From positions 1 to 33,542 of the forward strand of contig JAJXZF010000106.1 in NCBI GenBank assembly GCA_021780225.1: a stretch of 33,542 nt of DNA. Reading direction: 5' to 3'. This DNA comes from Deltaproteobacteria bacterium (GTDB lineage Bacteria > Desulfobacterota > Binatia > Binatales > Binataceae). Below the pieces are notes generated by a model. The model was not told the DNA's origin, made no database searches, and saw nothing but the letters and a program-made list of their open reading frames with translations. A program made the position numbers and the translations under genes. How positions within the stretch are numbered: position 1 is the first letter of the stretch; each line of letters begins with the position of its first letter. Of this stretch, positions 7,880 to 16,856 are shown piece after piece.

Positions 7880-10474
7880 ATGGACGCGACCGTTTTCGCC
7901 CACGCGCTGCATCTGCCGCTGCGCGATCTCACGCTCGGCCGGCCGCAGGCGCTCTATCTGTTGCCGCTGGCTGCGGCGCTGCTGGGATGGTGGCTGTGGC
8001 GGGCGCGCACGCCGATGCGCATGGCGGCGCCGATACTGCGCGCGATCGTGATGGCGCTCTTCTTGGCCGCGCTCGCCGATCCGCGCAGCGTGATGCGCCA
8101 TGAAGGCGCGGCCCGTCCGGTGATGATTGACGCCTCCGCCAGCATCACGCCCACAATGCGCGAGTGGACGATAGGCGTATTGCGCGATCGATTGAAAATG
8201 CGATCGGGCGATCCGGCGATGCTCTTCGCCGGGGCGCCGGTGATGGCCAGTCTCGGCGCCGCCGAGGCGATGCTGGCGGAAAAATCGGGATGCGCCGATT
8301 GCGCGCCCGGCGCCACCAATCTGCAGGCCGCGCTCGAGCGGATCGCGTCCGACCCCGAGGCGCGCGGCGGACCGGTGGTGATGGTGACCGACGGCTGGCA
8401 GAACCATGGCGACGCGGCCGCGGCGCTGAACACGCTGCGCGCCGCCGGAATCACGCTCGAGATCTTCACGCCGCCCGGCGCCGGCGCGGCGCCCAACGTC
8501 GCGATGACCGAGATGCTGCTGCCGCCGGCGCTGGCCAAAGCCGAGCCGTTCGCGCTGGGCGTGTCGCTGCTCAACATGAACGCGGGGGCGGCGGCCGGAA
8601 CGGTCGAAATTTATCGCAACGGCGACCTGATCGATCGCCGGCCGGTTGACCTGCCGCCGGGCCAGAGCCGAATCGATTTTCCGGTGCATACGCAGACCAG
8701 CGGCCTCGTCTCGTATCGCGCCGTCTTCAAACCCGCGGATCCGGCGCAGGATACCTATCCCGAAGACGATTCATTGCAGGGATGGGTGGGAGTCGGCTCG
8801 CGGCGCAAGGTGCTGATCCTGACGGACTCGGCGCGCGACGCGAGCTACCTCGATCAGGTGGTGCGGCGGCTTGGGATGGACCCCGCGACGCAGGTGGCCG
8901 CAGGCGCGTGGGACGGGAGCCTGCAAGGCTACGACGCCGTGGTTCTGAACAACGTTGCGCGCGATCGAATCGCGCCCGCCGCGCAGAACGCGCTCGCGCA
9001 ATACGTCGGCGCGGGCGGCGCGCTCGCGATGGTGGGCGGCGACCGCGGCTTCGGACTCGGCGGATGGCAGGACAGTCCGATCGCGCGCGTGATGCCGGTG
9101 GCGATGCATCCGCCGGAGCATCATGAGCGCTCCCGCGCGCTGGTGCTGATAATCGACAAGTCCGGCTCGATGGGCCGCGACCAGAAACTCGAATACGCGA
9201 AGGCCGCCGCCCTGACCGTCACCAAAACGCTCAAGGACAGCGACACGATGAGCGTGATCGGTTTCGATTCGCAGCCGTTCGTGGTGATTCCGCTCGAACC
9301 GCTCAGCCAAAGCCGCCCCTATTTCACCGAGCTGGTGAATCGGCTCAAGGCGCGCGGCACGACCTATCTCGCGCCCGCCCTGCAGGAGGCGGGCCGGATG
9401 CTCGCGGGCAGCCGCGCCGCGATCAAACACGTCGTGATCTTGACCGACGGCGAAACCGGCGGCACCGCCGCGATGTACTACGACCTGGTCTCGAGCATGC
9501 ATCGCGACGGCGGCGTGACGATCTCGACGATCGCGATCGGCCGCGAAGCCAATCTCGCGCTGCTCCAGGCGATCAGCCGCTACGGCGGCGGCGGTTTCTA
9601 CCAGACCGACAGCGCGCAGAACCTGCCCCAGCTTTTTCTTGCGGACGTGCGGCAGTTCGGCGGCAACGCGACGATGGTCGAAAAAGACTTCACGCCGTAC
9701 ACCACCGCGCCGGATCCGATCCTGAAAAACCTGGCCGGCCGCCAACTGCCGGCGCTCAAGGGTTTCGTCGCGACCTCGCTCAAGCCGGGCGCGGATTTGA
9801 GCGTGTTCGTCAACAGCGGCGGCGTGCGCGCGCCGATCGTCGCGAGCTGGAAGTACGGCTCGGGCCGGGCGATGGCGGTGACCACGGACGCGAGCGGCCG
9901 ATGGTCCGGGCGCTGGATCGAGAACGGCGTCTTCGCGCCGTTGTGGGACAAGCTGATGGCGTGGCTGGCGCCCGGAACGTCGAGCCGCGGCGATTACGGC
10001 GTCGCGCTCGGCTATCGGGCGGGACGCATCGAAATCCGCCTGACCGATTACAGCGCGGGCGCCGCAAGCGCGGACCGTGCGCTCAACGCCTCCGTCACGG
10101 CGCCCGGCGGCGCCAAGTTCGACGCGATGCTCGCGCCGGACGGTCCGGGCGAACTCGCCGGCAGTATCGAAGCCGCCGCGCCGGGAAATTATTTCATCCA
10201 GCTCAAACCGCCGCGCGGCTCGAACGTGAATTATCCGCCGCTGGCGTACACCGTCAGCGCCGCCGTCGGCGCGGAGTTGCCGCGCCCGGCGCCGAATTAC
10301 GGCCTGCTCGAACAACTGGCTTCGGCGACGGGCGGCCGGCTCAATCCCGCCGCCGGCGATCTGGCGGTCGCGCGTCCCGGCTTCGAACGCAGCCAGTCCT
10401 TCGGCGCGTGGCTCATCATCGCGGCGATGTTACTCTTGATCGTGGAGGCGCTGGTCAGGCGCCTGACCTGGTGA
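7880..10474 (+). CDS. Large membrane protein with two VWA domains and a GATase-like domain
   Basis: 864 residues. Membrane helices lie at about 23-40 and 52-66, with one at the C-terminus (845-862). VWA 1 begins VMIDASASI (D84, S86, S88) and has VTDGW at about 169-173. A class-I glutamine-amidotransferase-like region follows (about 308-410: VLILTDSA, then YDAVVLNNV, then GGALAMVGGDRGFG) without an obvious catalytic Cys, as in DUF1355-type proteins. VWA 2 begins LVLIIDKSGSMG (D426, S428, S430) with VVILTDGETGG at about 518-527; both metal sites look intact. A beta-sandwich region follows VWA 2. It lies immediately after the BatA-like gene and is the largest component of the module. Similar proteins are found beside moxR, but their function is not established. 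Confidence 0.88.
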   Translation: MDATVFAHALHLPLRDLTLGRPQALYLLPLAAALLGWWLWRARTPMRMAAPILRAIVMALFLAALADPRSVMRHEGAARPVMIDASASITPTMREWTIGVLRDRLKMRSGDPAMLFAGAPVMASLGAAEAMLAEKSGCADCAPGATNLQAALERIASDPEARGGPVVMVTDGWQNHGDAAAALNTLRAAGITLEIFTPPGAGAAPNVAMTEMLLPPALAKAEPFALGVSLLNMNAGAAAGTVEIYRNGDLIDRRPVDLPPGQSRIDFPVHTQTSGLVSYRAVFKPADPAQDTYPEDDSLQGWVGVGSRRKVLILTDSARDASYLDQVVRRLGMDPATQVAAGAWDGSLQGYDAVVLNNVARDRIAPAAQNALAQYVGAGGALAMVGGDRGFGLGGWQDSPIARVMPVAMHPPEHHERSRALVLIIDKSGSMGRDQKLEYAKAAALTVTKTLKDSDTMSVIGFDSQPFVVIPLEPLSQSRPYFTELVNRLKARGTTYLAPALQEAGRMLAGSRAAIKHVVILTDGETGGTAAMYYDLVSSMHRDGGVTISTIAIGREANLALLQAISRYGGGGFYQTDSAQNLPQLFLADVRQFGGNATMVEKDFTPYTTAPDPILKNLAGRQLPALKGFVATSLKPGADLSVFVNSGGVRAPIVASWKYGSGRAMAVTTDASGRWSGRWIENGVFAPLWDKLMAWLAPGTSSRGDYGVALGYRAGRIEIRLTDYSAGAASADRALNASVTAPGGAKFDAMLAPDGPGELAGSIEAAAPGNYFIQLKPPRGSNVNYPPLAYTVSAAVGAELPRPAPNYGLLEQLASATGGRLNPAAGDLAVARPGFERSQSFGAWLIIAAMLLLIVEALVRRLTW

Positions 10475-10487
10475 GTCGGGCGGCGCG

Positions 10488-11060
10488 ATGGACGACGGCG
10501 GACCGGTCGAACCGAACCATCATTTGCAGCATCGCTGCCCGGCCGAGAGCCGCTACTGCGCGATGTGCGGCGGCGCGCTCAAGCCGCGCATCGTGCTGCC
10601 GGATCGCAAACGGCTCAAAGTATGCGAGCGTTGCGGTTTCGTCGAATTCGTGGGACCGAAGGCGGTCGCCGGATGCCTGGTCGTCGCGGAGCGGCGGATT
10701 CTGCTGCTCAAGCGCGGCAATCCGCCTGCGATCGGGAAATGGACTTTTCCGGGCGGCTATATCGATTTGGGCGAGACGCCGGCCGCCGCGGCGATTCGCG
10801 AGACCGCCGAAGAGGCCGGTCTTGCCGTCGCCATCGATCGCCTGCACGGAGTTTGCGCCGATCCTGCGCGGCCCGACGCGATGGTGGTAGTATATCTGGC
10901 GACGGCCGGGCCGGACGCGCGGCCGTCGCCTTCGGCGGAAGCGCTCGAAGCGGGTTTTTTTGGCGCGGACGAAATTCCTTGGGACGAACTTGCGTTTCGC
11001 ACCACCCGCGACGCGCTTGACGATTGGGCGGTGGCGATGGCCGCGGCGCGCCCGGAATGA
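10488..11060 (+). CDS. Nudix hydrolase with N-terminal zinc ribbon
   Basis: 190 residues. An N-terminal zinc ribbon is given by Cys24/Cys27 and Cys46/Cys49. The Nudix box is complete: G90, E96, R104-E105 and E108-E109, ending in AGL, which matches GX5EX7REUXEEXGU. Zinc-ribbon Nudix enzymes include NADH pyrophosphatase (NudC) and ADP-ribose hydrolases. The short length and lack of the NudC SQPWPFPxS motif argue against NudC itself. The substrate is likely a nucleoside diphosphate derivative, but it cannot be named. It starts 13 bases after the VWA gene and so continues the operon, although its role in that module is unclear. Confidence 0.9.
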   Translation: MDDGGPVEPNHHLQHRCPAESRYCAMCGGALKPRIVLPDRKRLKVCERCGFVEFVGPKAVAGCLVVAERRILLLKRGNPPAIGKWTFPGGYIDLGETPAAAAIRETAEEAGLAVAIDRLHGVCADPARPDAMVVVYLATAGPDARPSPSAEALEAGFFGADEIPWDELAFRTTRDALDDWAVAMAAARPE

Positions 11061-11084
11061 CGCGCCGATGCGGGAGCGAAGATC

Positions 11085-12200
11085 GTGTCCGCGATGGATC
11101 GAGTTTGGGGTTCGCCTCCATGGCGGCGTGAAAATGCGGCCGCCAATCAACTGAAATCATCGGTGTGGCCGGAGGTCGCGATCGTCGGCGGCGGATTCAC
11201 CGGCGCCTCGGCGGCATACCATCTGGCGCGCCGCGGCGTGCGGACGATCCTGCTCGAAGCCGGTTCATTCGGCGACGGCGCGAGCGGCCGCACCGGCGGC
11301 CTTGCGCTTGAAGGCACGGCGGCCGGCGTCGTCGAAGGCGCCGGCGATTGTCTCGCGACGCTCGAAGCGCTGGTGCGCGAGGAGCGGATCGATTGCGGGT
11401 TGAGCCTGCCCGGATGCTGGGAAATCGCGCATCGGGGCGCCGGCGCCGAACTGCCGTGGAACGACGACGGCGCGCGCTTGCGAATCGTGCGCACCGTGGT
11501 CGGCGGCGTGGTCAATCCCGCCGCGCTGCTGTTGGGATTGCTGCGCGCGGCGGCGCGCGCCGGCGCCGAAATTTACGAACGCACGCCGGTGGCCAGAATC
11601 GCGGCGCGGCCGGCGCCTTCGCTCGAAATTCCCGGAGCGACCGTCAATCCCAGGACCGTCGTCGTCGCGGCGAACGCATGGATCGGCGAGTTGATGCCGC
11701 CGCTCAGGGCCGGGATGCGCAGCGCGCTGACCTTCGCGTGCGCCACCGAACGGCTCAGTCCCGAAGCGCTGAAGGCGATCGGACTGGAGCGGGGACTGCC
11801 GTTTTACACCGTGGATACGCCTTACCTGTGGGGCCGGACTTGCGCCGACGGCCGCGTGATCTTCGGATCGGGACTCGTCTATGGACCCGCGGCGCGGCTC
11901 GAACACGTCAGCATCGGCGCCGGCGAAGCGAAGCTCGCGCTGGAGCGGCTAGAAGCGCGGGTGCGCGGTCTCAATCCCACGCTCGCCCGCATCCGTCTGG
12001 CGGCGCGATGGGCCGGGCCGATCGGAATCACCGACGATTTGGTTCCGATTCTATGCCGGATTCCGGGAGCGCTCGGAATCCTGGTCGCCGGCGGTTACTC
12101 GGGACACGGCGTGGCGATGAGCGTGAAGGCGGGCCGGATGCTTGCGGCGGCGATCGCGGACGACGCGCCGTTGCCGGCGTGGGGCGCGCCGCTGGGCTGA
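11085..12200 (+). CDS. FAD-dependent oxidoreductase of the D-amino-acid oxidase (DAO) family
   Basis: 371 residues from a GTG at 11085, with a GGGAG ribosome-binding site at 11071-11075; the ATG at 11094 is too far from it. The Rossmann FAD-binding site is VAIVGGGFTGASAAYHLARR (31-50), followed by ILLEA, whose acidic residue binds the ribose. GASGRTGG resembles the DAO-family motif near the flavin. The end has ILVAGGYSGHGVAMS, the typical C-terminal FAD contact of glycine and sarcosine oxidase-like enzymes. The substrate is probably an amino or N-methyl compound but is not predictable. It is the last gene of the plus-strand run and converges on the DNA ligase, with seven bases between the stops. 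Confidence 0.88.
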   Translation: MSAMDRVWGSPPWRRENAAANQLKSSVWPEVAIVGGGFTGASAAYHLARRGVRTILLEAGSFGDGASGRTGGLALEGTAAGVVEGAGDCLATLEALVREERIDCGLSLPGCWEIAHRGAGAELPWNDDGARLRIVRTVVGGVVNPAALLLGLLRAAARAGAEIYERTPVARIAARPAPSLEIPGATVNPRTVVVAANAWIGELMPPLRAGMRSALTFACATERLSPEALKAIGLERGLPFYTVDTPYLWGRTCADGRVIFGSGLVYGPAARLEHVSIGAGEAKLALERLEARVRGLNPTLARIRLAARWAGPIGITDDLVPILCRIPGALGILVAGGYSGHGVAMSVKAGRMLAAAIADDAPLPAWGAPLG

Positions 12201-12207
12201 CGTTTGC

Positions 12208-13953
12208 CTACGGCGCGCCGAGCGGCTTCAGCGCCTGACGATCGAACGCCGCCGCCACCGCGTCGATAGTGTCGGCTTCGTCGGTCGATTTGTCGGAGCG
12301 GACGCCGACGATGCGGGCGAACCGCAGGGCCATCCCGCCATCATATTGCGGACTGCGCTGGATATCGCTGTAGGCGACCTCGACCACGATTTCGGGCCGC
12401 ACGACAACCACGCCGCGCCGTTCTTCGATCTTCAACGCGAGCAGCCGATCGGTCATCTCGCGAAAGTCCTCGTCGGTCAGCCCCTTGAAGGTTTTGCCGA
12501 CTTCGACGAAGCCGCCGCGATTCGGGTCGCGTGCGGCCAGATGGTAGTTCGAAAGCCATCCGTGGCGCCGGCCGTAGCCCCATTCCGCCGCGACGATCGT
12601 CAAATCGAGCGTGCGCGCCTGTTTGATCTTGAGCCATCCGCGCCCGCGCGCTCCGGGCGTATAAGGACTCGCGAGCGCCTTGGCCATCACGCCCTCGTAA
12701 CCGTCGGCGATCGCGCGGGCGAAGAATTGCGTTCCATCGGCGATCGAATCCGGAATGATTCGGCCAGCCCTTTCGAGACCGGCGGACTCCGCCAGTCCGG
12801 CCAGCGCGGCGTAGCGCCGTTCGTACGGCTCGTCGATCAGCAAATTCCCGTCGAGGCCGATCAGATCGAAGACGAACAATCGCACCGGACGTTCGGCGCG
12901 CATCCGCTCGACCTCGCGCACGCGGCCGAACCGCCGCATCACGTCCTGGAACGCCAGCGGCCGGCCGCCCGGATCGATCGCGATCACTTCGCCGTCGAAA
13001 ATCGCGCGGCGTCCTGCGAGCCGTCCGATCGTTTCGATCACCTCCGGCAGGCTCCGCGTGATTTCGTTGAGCCGGCGCGACCAGATGCGGACGCCAAACG
13101 GCCCGCTGTGGATTTGCACGCGCGCGCCGTCAAGCTTGTGTTCCAGCGCGAACGGCCCGCCCAGTATCCGAAACGCGTCCGCGACATTGGCGGCCGGCTG
13201 CGCGAGCATCGGTTTGAGCGGCCGCGGCGCCGCGTCGGTTGGTAATGCGTGATCGCCACTGGCGTTCGCCGGCGTGGCGGCCTTATCGCCGCCAGCCTCG
13301 TTAATTTCCGCGGTTGACGCGGCAATTGACGAGGCGCCTCCGGTTGCGGTCAAGCGCAGGAGCGTGCGGCCGACGTCGCCTTCGACCATATTGATTCGGC
13401 GCACCTCCGCGATCGGCCGCGCCGCCATCGCCGCCAGCGCCTCGAGCATCAATCCCTCGCTCATTCCGTGGCGCATTTCGCCGATCAGGATTTTCGCGAG
13501 GAACTTGGCCTCGAGCGGCGTCGCGCGGCGCAGCAGGCCGCGCAGCGCGTCGAGCTTGAGGCGGCGGGAATTCCGTCCCTCGATCGACGCAATCGCGGCG
13601 AATTCGCTCTCGACTTCCGCAATCGTCAGCGTCGGTTCCGGAGTATCGGCGCGCCGCTTGAGCGCCATCTCGATCGCTTCGCCGAAATCGGTTGCGGCGG
13701 CGAAGATTTCTTCGCCTTGATCTTCCGCGCCGGCGATTTCAGCGGCGATTTTCCAGATTGCCCGGCCGCTCACGTTCAACGGTTTCTCCGCGCCCTGCGG
13801 CAGCGCCCTTCCGACCATGAACCGGGCGGCGGCGGGCGCCTCGGCGCGGCCGATACGGTTTAGAAATTCCGCGGCCAGCGCCGCGATTTGCAAGCGGCTC
13901 TGAGTCTGCGAAAGCGCGAGGCAAAGATTCGCGAAGTCGTTGAAGGAGGCCAC
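12208..13953 (-). CDS. ATP-dependent DNA ligase, archaeal/LigB type
   Basis: 581 residues from a GTG at 13953. An N-terminal helical DNA-binding domain (about 1-200) is followed by an Ala/Ser/Gly-rich linker (about 203-243). The nucleotidyltransferase core carries EHKLDGAR (K273 is the adenylated lysine), RRLNEIT, FDGEVIA, FDLIGLDG, EGVMAKAL and the motif V stretch WLKIKQ. The C-terminal OB domain ends the protein. All catalytic motifs look intact. This domain order matches archaeal/eukaryotic DNA ligase I-type enzymes found in a minority of bacteria, not the short Ku/LigD type. It seals nicks using ATP. Bacteria with this enzyme usually also have NAD-dependent LigA for replication, so a repair role is likely. 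A GT-methyltransferase gene lies 87 bases upstream. Confidence 0.93.
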   Translation of the reverse strand: MASFNDFANLCLALSQTQSRLQIAALAAEFLNRIGRAEAPAAARFMVGRALPQGAEKPLNVSGRAIWKIAAEIAGAEDQGEEIFAAATDFGEAIEMALKRRADTPEPTLTIAEVESEFAAIASIEGRNSRRLKLDALRGLLRRATPLEAKFLAKILIGEMRHGMSEGLMLEALAAMAARPIAEVRRINMVEGDVGRTLLRLTATGGASSIAASTAEINEAGGDKAATPANASGDHALPTDAAPRPLKPMLAQPAANVADAFRILGGPFALEHKLDGARVQIHSGPFGVRIWSRRLNEITRSLPEVIETIGRLAGRRAIFDGEVIAIDPGGRPLAFQDVMRRFGRVREVERMRAERPVRLFVFDLIGLDGNLLIDEPYERRYAALAGLAESAGLERAGRIIPDSIADGTQFFARAIADGYEGVMAKALASPYTPGARGRGWLKIKQARTLDLTIVAAEWGYGRRHGWLSNYHLAARDPNRGGFVEVGKTFKGLTDEDFREMTDRLLALKIEERRGVVVVRPEIVVEVAYSDIQRSPQYDGGMALRFARIVGVRSDKSTDEADTIDAVAAAFDRQALKPLGAP

Positions 13954-14040
13954 GCCGCCAGCATATTCATGCGCGCCCCGCGCCGCGCAACCCGCGGGAT
14001 TATTGCGTCCGGGCGAGACGCGAAACGGCGCGCGCGAGGC

Positions 14041-15375
14041 TCAGGCCGCGTGCGGAGGCGAGGAGAGCTTGTTCCCGTCCGCTCCGACTTCGTTTGGCGC
14101 CGCGGTATTCGCGGGCAGCTCGACCCGCCGCATCCGCATGATCAGCTCGCTCCGCATCACGTAGGCGGTTTCCTCGTGCGCGAAGCCGTGCTTTTCGAGA
14201 ATCCGGAGCAGGCTTTCGCGGGTGTAGTGCGTGATATGCTCGTCGCGATAGCCGCCTGGCGCGAAAAATCCATAGAGCGGCTCGATCGTGCGCCAGCCGA
14301 TCGTGGCGTAGTCGGGGGTGCCGATGATCAGCGTGCCGTTGGGCGTCAGCACCCGGCGCATCTCGGCGAACAGCGCGTCGTCGAACGGAATATGCTCGAT
14401 CACCTGCGAGCTGATCGCGCAATCGAAAGCGCCGTCGCGGAACGGCAGGGCGAATGCGGAGGCGCGCGCGAGAGGAATTCCGAAGCGCCGCAAGTAGCGC
14501 ACCTTGCCCATGCTGAAATCCATGCCGACGGCGTTGTTGAGGCTCTGGATGATCATGCTCGAGCCGCATCCCGCGTCGAGGATGCGCGTGGCGCCGCGCG
14601 CCCAGAAGGTCGTGATGCGATGGCGGCGGCGCTGCCAGTAGCGCTGCAGCGGAATCACGCTATAGAAGGCGCGCGCGTCGTAATCCGCCGAGGAGACCGA
14701 ATTGCGGAGTCGCCACAGGCGCGCGGCCGCCCACGCCAAATCCAGGCCGAAGCGGATCAGCCGCGCGTGGGAGCGCCCGGCTTCGCGCGGGAAATAGGTG
14801 AACGGCGCTTCATATACGCTGTAGCCCTCCGCCCACGCTTTGACCAGAATTTCCTCCAGCACCTCGAAATTGCGGCTTTCGAGTTTCAGACCGGCGATCG
14901 CTTCGCGCCGGTAGAGGCGAAATCCGCTCGACATGTCCCGCACCGGCATCGAGAGCGCGCGGCGCATCGCGAGGTTCAAAATTCGGCTCAACAGATTGCG
15001 CAACCGGTCGCCGTAGCTGACGCCGCCCTGCGTGTAGCGCGAAGCGACGACGATATCGGCGCGATTGCGCGCACGCCACATCTTGGCGATGAAGGCCGGC
15101 TCGTGCGAAAGGTCGGCGTCGAGCGTGAGCAGATAAGCGCCGCGCGCCTCGGCGAAACCGGTTTCGAGCGCGCCGGCGTAGCCGCGCCTGCGTTCGCGCG
15201 CCACGCGCGCGCCGAGCCGCTCCGCGGCTTCGGCCGTGCCGTCGGACGAGCCGCCGTCGATCACGAGGATTTCGAAGTCGAGCTTTTCGCGCTCCAGCAG
15301 AGCGCGCAGCCGCGGAAGCAAAATTTCGAGGTTGGCGCGCTCGTTTACGACCGGCAGAATAACTGAGAGGTCCAT
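14041..15375 (-). CDS. Fused GT2 glycosyltransferase and class I SAM methyltransferase
   Basis: 444 residues from the ATG at 15375; a TTG at 15390 would add five. Residues 1-225 are a GT-A family 2 domain close to dolichol-phosphate-mannose synthase: SVILPVVNE at the start, ILVIDGGSSDGT, the DAD metal site (D86, D88), and MSSGFRLYRREAI. Residues about 255-420 are a class I methyltransferase: RILDAGCGSS (motif I, 265-273), VGMDFS, and FDCAISSQVIEHIPF. The two domains are in one unbroken frame. The likely job is transfer of a sugar onto a polyprenyl-phosphate plus methylation of a related glycolipid or sugar acceptor, at the membrane face. Acceptor and donor are unknown. No transmembrane helix is clear. 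Confidence 0.9.
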   Translation of the reverse strand: MDLSVILPVVNERANLEILLPRLRALLEREKLDFEILVIDGGSSDGTAEAAERLGARVARERRRGYAGALETGFAEARGAYLLTLDADLSHEPAFIAKMWRARNRADIVVASRYTQGGVSYGDRLRNLLSRILNLAMRRALSMPVRDMSSGFRLYRREAIAGLKLESRNFEVLEEILVKAWAEGYSVYEAPFTYFPREAGRSHARLIRFGLDLAWAAARLWRLRNSVSSADYDARAFYSVIPLQRYWQRRRHRITTFWARGATRILDAGCGSSMIIQSLNNAVGMDFSMGKVRYLRRFGIPLARASAFALPFRDGAFDCAISSQVIEHIPFDDALFAEMRRVLTPNGTLIIGTPDYATIGWRTIEPLYGFFAPGGYRDEHITHYTRESLLRILEKHGFAHEETAYVMRSELIMRMRRVELPANTAAPNEVGADGNKLSSPPHAA

Positions 15376-15511
15376 TGCGGTTGTCCACAATTTTTATTTG
15401 TATTTCGCGGTGAAGAAAACCCGCCGTGAAGCCGGTTTGCTTGCCGCGCGGCGCCGCAGGCCGTAGTCTCATTGGCATTCATGGCAGGCGGCGAGGTGGA
15501 GTGGCCCGGCG

Positions 15512-16777
15512 ATGAGATCCCACTGCGGCGGTTTGGTCTTCCGGATATCGGCGATTCTCGCGATATGCTTGTTAGGCTCAGGTCGGTTGGCCGAAGCGCG
15601 CGCCGCCCGAACGCATCGCGGCGGCGCCGCGATGCGTCGCGCCAAGGCCGAAGCGCCGCCCGCAATCCCGCTCGATCAGATTAAGACCTTCGATAATCTG
15701 CCGGCGCCGTTCGCGCTCGACGCGCACGCCGCGATGATGATCGACGCGCGCAGCGGCGACGTGCTCTACGCCTACAACGAGCACGAGAAGATGCAGCCGG
15801 CGAGTCTGGCGAAGATGATGACGTTTTACTTGACGATGGAGGCGCTCAAGCAAAAACGCATCACCCTCGAAACCGACGTGCCGATCAGCGAAGCGGCGTG
15901 GCGGCTGTCGCTGAACAGCTCGGTTTCCCGGATGTTCCTGCGGGTCGGCCAGACCGTGCCGGTGAAAGAATTGCTGTACGGTTTGATGGTGTCATCGGGG
16001 AACGACGCCGCCGTGGCGCTATCCGAATATCTCGCCGGCAGCCCCGACGCCTTCGCCCAACAGATGAATCAAAAGGCGAAAGAACTTGGTCTTGGCGAGA
16101 CTCATTTCGTCAATCCCGACGGACTGCCCGCGGACGACGAATACACCACCGCCGCCGACATGATTAAGCTTGGCCGCGCGCTGACCGAGAATTTTCCCGA
16201 CGCGGAGCAATTCACCTCGGCCAAGGATTTCACTTTCGACAATATCACGCAGCGCAATTTCAACACGTTGCTGTTTTACGATGCGCGCGTGACCGGAATC
16301 AAAACCGGACACGTGCAGGAAGCCGGATTCCATCTCGTGGCGTCGGCCAAGGCGGGCGACCTTCATCTGATTTCCGCTGTGATGGGCACGCCGAGCATGG
16401 AAAAGCGCCGGGTCGAAACGGAGAAACTGCTGGCGTGGGCGTTCCGCACCTTCACCACCGTCAGTCCGGACTGGCGCCAATCGGCTCCCGCCACGGTCCG
16501 GGTGTACAAGGGCGATATCGTCGAGGTTCCGATCGCTCCGGCGGGCGGCACGCCCTATTTCACCGTGCTGCAAGGACAGGAGCATCGCGTGAAATTGGCG
16601 GCGGCGCTGCAATCCAAACCGCTGGTCGCGCCGGTGCCGAAGGGCGCGGCGGTCGGCGAACTGGCGGTGACGATCGCGGGCAAACCGGTTTCGTCGGCGC
16701 CGATGATCACGCAGGTCGAGGTTAAGCCGGGCGGCCTGATTCACAACGCGATCGATTCGATCCGGCTGCGGCTCTGA
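15512..16777 (+). CDS. D-alanyl-D-alanine carboxypeptidase, PBP5/6-like (S11)
   Basis: 421 residues. A signal segment (about 9-28) is followed by an Arg/Ala-rich stretch to about 50. The S11 catalytic motifs are all present: SxxK as S98-LA-K101, SGN at 162-164 and KTG at 264-266. A PBP5-type C-terminal beta domain follows (about 310-405). The end (GGLIHNAIDSIRLRL) has the form of the amphipathic membrane-anchoring helix of these enzymes. It trims the terminal D-Ala from murein pentapeptides in the periplasm. GGAGTGG about nine bases before the ATG supports the start. The upstream GT-methyltransferase is transcribed divergently. Confidence 0.95.
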   Translation: MRSHCGGLVFRISAILAICLLGSGRLAEARAARTHRGGAAMRRAKAEAPPAIPLDQIKTFDNLPAPFALDAHAAMMIDARSGDVLYAYNEHEKMQPASLAKMMTFYLTMEALKQKRITLETDVPISEAAWRLSLNSSVSRMFLRVGQTVPVKELLYGLMVSSGNDAAVALSEYLAGSPDAFAQQMNQKAKELGLGETHFVNPDGLPADDEYTTAADMIKLGRALTENFPDAEQFTSAKDFTFDNITQRNFNTLLFYDARVTGIKTGHVQEAGFHLVASAKAGDLHLISAVMGTPSMEKRRVETEKLLAWAFRTFTTVSPDWRQSAPATVRVYKGDIVEVPIAPAGGTPYFTVLQGQEHRVKLAAALQSKPLVAPVPKGAAVGELAVTIAGKPVSSAPMITQVEVKPGGLIHNAIDSIRLRL

Positions 16778-16800
16778 GCGCGGCGACGATGAAAAGACAA

Positions 16801-16830
16801 ACGGCGGCAGGCCTTCCGGCCCGCCGCCGT
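16801..16830. terminator. Bidirectional hairpin terminator between convergent genes
   Basis: A 13-base arm at 16801-16813 and its near-perfect complement at 16818-16830 enclose a TTCC loop, with one internal A/C mismatch. On the minus strand it is followed by a T-rich tract (complement of the AAAAGACAAA before the hairpin); on the plus strand GCTTTCTC follows. It lies between the carboxypeptidase stop and the stop of the convergent esterase gene, as expected for a shared terminator. Confidence 0.75.
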
Positions 16831-16856
16831 GCTTTCTCGTACATTCGGCTTTTCGG

